Origin: UBA10649 sp963793105
GTDB lineage: Bacteria > Actinomycetota > Actinomycetes > S36-B12
Length of the DNA stretch: 64,000 bases
Direction of reading: 5' to 3'
Assembly: GCA_963793105.1 (NCBI GenBank)
Contig: CAWBZB010000004.1
Coordinates: 496,001 to 560,000 of the forward strand
Shown: positions 60,884 to 64,000 of the stretch, piece by piece
How the letters are laid out: every line of letters starts with the position of its first letter
Numbering within the stretch: position 1 is the stretch's first letter
Position numbers and translations under genes: made by a program
The notes under the pieces: generated by a model
Told to the model about the DNA's origin: nothing
What the model saw: the letters and a program-made list of their open reading frames with translations, nothing else
Database searches by the model: none

Positions 60884-62958
60884 GCGGTGGCCGCCTGCTG
60901 GGCCTGGATCGCCGTGATGGCGACCGTGTTGATGATGTCGGGCACCGTGCAGCCGCGCGAGAGGTCGTTGACGGGGCGGCGCAGTCCCTGCAGCACCGGG
61001 CCGATGGCCACGCCGCCGGACGAGCGCTGCACGGCCTTGTATGTCGTGTTGCCGGTGTTCAGGTCCGGGAACACCAGCACGGTGGCGTGCCCCGCGACCG
61101 GATTCCCGGGCATCTTCGCCTGACCCACCTTCTCGTCGACGGCGGCGTCGTACTGGATCGGGCCGGCAAGCGGGAGATCCGGTCGACGCTTCGCCACCAG
61201 CTCGGTGGCCATCCGGACCTTGTCCACGTCCGAGCCCGAGCCCGAGGTGCCCGTCGAGTAGGACACCATGGCCACCCGCGGTTCGATCCCGAAGGCCACG
61301 GCTGTCGCCGCACTGCTGATCGCGATGGTCGCCAGCTGCTCCGCCGTCGGGTCGGGATTGACGGCGCAGTCGGCGAACACCAGCACCCGGTCCGGTAGGC
61401 ACATGAGGAAGGCGCTCGACACCAGCGGCGACTCGGGGAGCGTCCGGATGATCTCCAGGGCCGGCCGGATCGTATGCGCGGTCGTGTGCGCGGCACCGGA
61501 GACCATTCCGTCGACCCTGCCCGTGTGCACCAGCATGGTCCCGAAGTAGGTGGCGTCGAGGACCGTGTCCTGGGCCTGGTCGAGCGTGATCCCCTTGTGG
61601 GCACGAAGGCCCGCGTAGGCCTCGGCGAACACCTCGCGCAGGGGCGACGTCGCCGGATCGATGATCTCGATGCCGGCCAGGTCGACCCCGTGGGCCACGG
61701 CCTTCGCCTGGATCTCGGAGGGGTGCCCGAGCAGCGTGACATCGACGACGCCGGCATGCACGAGCTCCTCCGCAGCACGCAGGACCCGTTCGTCCTCGCC
61801 CTCCGGCAGCACGATGCGCTTCCGGTCGAGTCGGGCTCGCTCGAGGAGTCCGAACGAGAACATCAGGGGCGTGATGACGTCCGGATGCGACAGCCGGATC
61901 TGTGCACTGATCTCCTCGACGTCGACCCCGTCGTTGAACTCGCCGAGTGCCGCCGCGATCTTCCGGCGGCTCGCCGTCCGGATCTCGCCGCGCAGCGCCT
62001 CCAGCGCGTGGAGGGTCGAGTAGGTGTCGGCCTCGACGGCGACGACGGGCATGCCCGAGGCGCTGAGCAGGGATTGGGTCATCGGGTCCGGACGGTGGCC
62101 GCATGTCAGCACGACACCCGCGGGCGTCGGCATGTCACGGCTCAGCGCGGAGGCGGCGGTGCCCACAGCCAGGTCCGCCCGGTCCCCGGAGGCGACGACG
62201 AGGGCCCCGTCGGTCAGTGCCGGCAGGAGCGTCTGCAGGTGTCCGGAGCCGGCCACGTAGGCGTCCACCTCCCGCTGGAGGCTCTCGCGTCCACCTACCA
62301 GGACGGCACCGTTGAGCCCGACCGCGACCTCCTCCACGGTCAGCGCGGAGAGGACGGGTAGATCCCTCAACACGTAGACGGGCGGCCGATGCCCCTCAGC
62401 GGCGATCCGCTCGCGGATCGCTTCCACGGCACCGGGATCCACGCGGTTGACGATGGTGGCGACGATCGAGCAGCCCAGTCGGGTGAGGAGGCTGGTGGAC
62501 GAGGCCATCGCATTGTCGATGGCGTCCTCGTGCAGGTCATGGCCATTGACCACGGCCAGCACCGGTGCGCCCATGTTCGACGCGAGCCGGGCGTTGAGGG
62601 CGAGCTCGGTCGAGGGCGACGGTCCGGTGAAGTCGGTTCCGATGACGAGGACGAAGTCGTAGGCGTCCTTCATGTGCATGAAGTCATCGACGAGCCGGGC
62701 CACGAGCCGGGCATCACCCTCCTCGTCCACGAAGGCGGCTGCCTCGGCGTAGTTCAGCCCGATCGAGTGGTCGTGCTGGAGTCGGTAGCGATCGGTCAGC
62801 AGTTCCAGCAAGGCGTCGTGCTCGCCGTCCCCGTCGACGATCGGGCGGAACACCCCCACCCGCCCCACCTGTCGAGCCAGGATCTCAAGAGTGCCGAGGG
62901 CGACCACGGCCTTCCCTGCCCTGATGGTGGTCGACGTGATGTAGAGGCTGTCCGACAC
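60880..62958 (-). CDS. pta: Phosphate acetyltransferase (three-domain type)
   Basis: Converts acetyl-CoA and phosphate to acetyl phosphate. A 692-residue protein: N-terminal P-loop-like domain (about 1-210, with TIRAGKAVVALG), DRTGG domain (about 210-330), and the catalytic C-terminal domain (about 370-690: RIVLPEGEDERVLRAAEELV, GMVSGAAHTTAHTIRPALEII, VFADCAVNPDPTAEQLATIA, RVAMVSYSTGTSGSG, GPIQYDAAVDE and VFPDLNTGNTTYKAVQRS). GTG start after AAGGGA. It precedes ackA. Confidence 0.97.
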   Translation of the reverse strand: MSDSLYITSTTIRAGKAVVALGTLEILARQVGRVGVFRPIVDGDGEHDALLELLTDRYRLQHDHSIGLNYAEAAAFVDEEGDARLVARLVDDFMHMKDAYDFVLVIGTDFTGPSPSTELALNARLASNMGAPVLAVVNGHDLHEDAIDNAMASSTSLLTRLGCSIVATIVNRVDPGAVEAIRERIAAEGHRPPVYVLRDLPVLSALTVEEVAVGLNGAVLVGGRESLQREVDAYVAGSGHLQTLLPALTDGALVVASGDRADLAVGTAASALSRDMPTPAGVVLTCGHRPDPMTQSLLSASGMPVVAVEADTYSTLHALEALRGEIRTASRRKIAAALGEFNDGVDVEEISAQIRLSHPDVITPLMFSFGLLERARLDRKRIVLPEGEDERVLRAAEELVHAGVVDVTLLGHPSEIQAKAVAHGVDLAGIEIIDPATSPLREVFAEAYAGLRAHKGITLDQAQDTVLDATYFGTMLVHTGRVDGMVSGAAHTTAHTIRPALEIIRTLPESPLVSSAFLMCLPDRVLVFADCAVNPDPTAEQLATIAISSAATAVAFGIEPRVAMVSYSTGTSGSGSDVDKVRMATELVAKRRPDLPLAGPIQYDAAVDEKVGQAKMPGNPVAGHATVLVFPDLNTGNTTYKAVQRSSGGVAIGPVLQGLRRPVNDLSRGCTVPDIINTVAITAIQAQQAATA

Positions 62959-63034
62959 TGGGGCGATCCCTTCCGAAGGCGATGACCTGACCGTACGCCG
63001 ACGGCCCCCGCCGCGCAGGATCGCGGCCGGGGTG

Positions 63035-63298
63035 TCAGCGGGCGATGATGACGAGGACGACGATGCCGATGGCCACGGCCGCGCCGATCGCGACCCACGG
63101 CGCGGACTTGCGGACCCGATGGAAGCGTGGCTTGCCCGAGCCGTCGGAGATCTCCCCCGACGCGCGGAGCCGGTCGTTGTCCCGGGCGATCCGGTTCGCC
63201 TTGGCGATGCGCTCCTCGGCGGTCGGTTCCTTCACGCCTCCGGTCACGAAGTCCTCGTCGAGCACGATCTCGTCGAAGGGGTCCGGCTCGCTGGTCAT
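63035..63298 (-). CDS. Small single-pass membrane protein
   Basis: An 87-residue protein with a soluble, acidic N-terminus (MTSEPDPFDEIVLDEDFV), a basic middle (ERIAKANRIARDNDRLR, SGKPRFHRVRKS) and a C-terminal transmembrane helix (APWVAIGAAVAIGIVVLVI) at about 66-86. I do not know the family. GGGAG precedes ATG 63298. It lies between pta and the hydrolase gene. Confidence 0.72.
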   Translation of the reverse strand: MTSEPDPFDEIVLDEDFVTGGVKEPTAEERIAKANRIARDNDRLRASGEISDGSGKPRFHRVRKSAPWVAIGAAVAIGIVVLVIIAR

Positions 63299-63341
63299 CG
63301 TTCTCCCTGGTGTCCTCGGGTCGCTCAAGGGTACGCGGGCG

Positions 63342-64000
63342 CTACTGCCCCGGCACCTCGTGGTGCTCGGCGACATGTCCGGCGACCAGGTCCGTGAACC
63401 TGTCGGGATCGTGCAGGTGCGGCTCGTGACCTGCGCCGGGGAAGACCACGAGACGGCTGCCGGCCATGAGCGAGTGCGCGTTCTCGCCGTGCTTGATCGG
63501 GATCATCGGGTCTCGATCCCCCCAGATGATCAAGACGCGCCTGCCCTCCATCAGATGCAGCTTGTCCAGCGCGGACACGCTCTGACCCTTGGGTCCTACG
63601 ACGCTGCGGAGAGTGGAGAGGAAGGCGGTGCGCCGATCCTGCTCGCCGAGCCACGACACCGTCTCGAGCGCTCTCGGGCTGAGGGCGTGCGGGGTGATGC
63701 CCAGGCGTCCGAGCTGGCTGCCCACCCACGAAGCACCTCGCAGCGTCCGCTCATTGATCGCCCAGCCGATCACGACCTCCGAACCCGGCAGGCTGGCGGC
63801 GCGCAGGCCTGAGAAGGTCTCCTCGCCCAGTCCGCCACTGGACTCCAGGACCATCGCGGCCACTCGATCCGGGAACTGGTAGTTGAACTGCATCGACACG
63901 CCACCGCCCAGGGAATGCCCGACCAGGTGGACGCGGTCCACCCGCAGGTGGTCGAGCAGGTCCCGAAGGCTGGACGCGAGCGAGCCGAGGCTGTAGTCCC
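63342..64000 (-). CDS. Alpha/beta hydrolase fold protein, 5' end outside the window
   Basis: The open frame enters at the window edge. The nucleophile elbow VHLVGHSLGGGVSMQF is near the edge, followed by MVLESSGGLGEETF, VLIIWGDRDPMIPIKHGENAHSL (acid) and VFPGAGHEPHLHDPDRFTDL (His). This is the classical Ser-Asp-His hydrolase order. The oxyanion-side N-terminal strand lies beyond the edge. Substrate unknown; it is upstream of the small membrane protein on the same strand (43-bp gap). Confidence 0.88.
   Translation of the reverse strand, partial: DYSLGSLASSLRDLLDHLRVDRVHLVGHSLGGGVSMQFNYQFPDRVAAMVLESSGGLGEETFSGLRAASLPGSEVVIGWAINERTLRGASWVGSQLGRLGITPHALSPRALETVSWLGEQDRRTAFLSTLRSVVGPKGQSVSALDKLHLMEGRRVLIIWGDRDPMIPIKHGENAHSLMAGSRLVVFPGAGHEPHLHDPDRFTDLVAGHVAEHHEVPGQ

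Noticed and set aside
59684..62104. 806-codon frame extending ackA upstream
   Set aside because: The extension is antisense-composition sequence inside pta. The GTG at 60883 overlapping the pta stop is the real ackA start.

Overview
This is high-GC chromosomal DNA from an actinobacterium (Actinomycetota). The evidence is a near-identical match to WhiB1, a SigR/RsrA redox sigma pair, a PdtaS-type kinase, FbiC for F420 biosynthesis, a nickel superoxide dismutase with its SodX protease, a fused UreAB, and many GTG starts placed about 6 nt after a TANNNT -10 box (leaderless genes). The sequence does not fix the genus. I saw no tRNA, rRNA, CRISPR array, insertion sequence, phage or integration site; this looks like core chromosome with several accessory operons.

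Layout. 1-6000: 5'-truncated-in-window malic enzyme, Ni-SOD with SodX, small stress proteins, an AttH/CrtC-like protein and an anti-sigma/SigB-F-G-type sigma pair. 6000-23300: a stress and housekeeping block in an order I recall from mycobacteria (lipid kinase, whiB1, pdtaS, biotinylated TB7.3-like protein, rsrA, sigR, SRAP, aroA, rsgA, hisN). A divergent urease/amidohydrolase operon and a copper operon (PCu(A)C, DyP peroxidase, CopC) sit inside it. 23300-31200: a minus-strand operon led by fbiC (AA_synth/DUF1185, EthD, SulP, cytochrome P450, possibly a lipoprotein). 31200-36500: three exported proteins, two of which share the same C-terminal domain, and a LuxR regulator. 36500-46000: ExoIII, an exported tandem-domain protein, a GMC oxidoreductase, an HD-GYP phosphodiesterase, a GNAT, DUF3097, an acyl-CoA synthetase and an LppM-like lipoprotein with a 16-copy 18-bp repeat. 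46000-49500: pxpABC with DUF554, an EAL remnant and a UPF0303 protein. 49500-57000: a GntR-flanked operon of mmsA, transaldolase, Cgl0159-like aldolase, PhyH dioxygenase and isochorismatase, then an SDR and a membrane protein. 57000-64000: a LysR regulator, a lysozyme-like secreted protein, pta-ackA and a truncated alpha/beta hydrolase.

Six otherwise well-conserved genes carry single-base indels, mostly in short G/C runs (ureC, an alpha/beta hydrolase, the SRAP tail, an exported repeat protein, pxpB twice, the LppM-like gene). The reading frames on both sides are intact, so I think most are assembly errors rather than decay. The LppM-like case lies beside a tandem repeat and could instead be real.

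The best candidates for undescribed biology are the mmsA-transaldolase-aldolase-PhyH-isochorismatase operon, the accessory-free urease-like operon with an altered active-site flap, the fbiC-led operon, and the exported proteins sharing an uncharacterised C-terminal module.
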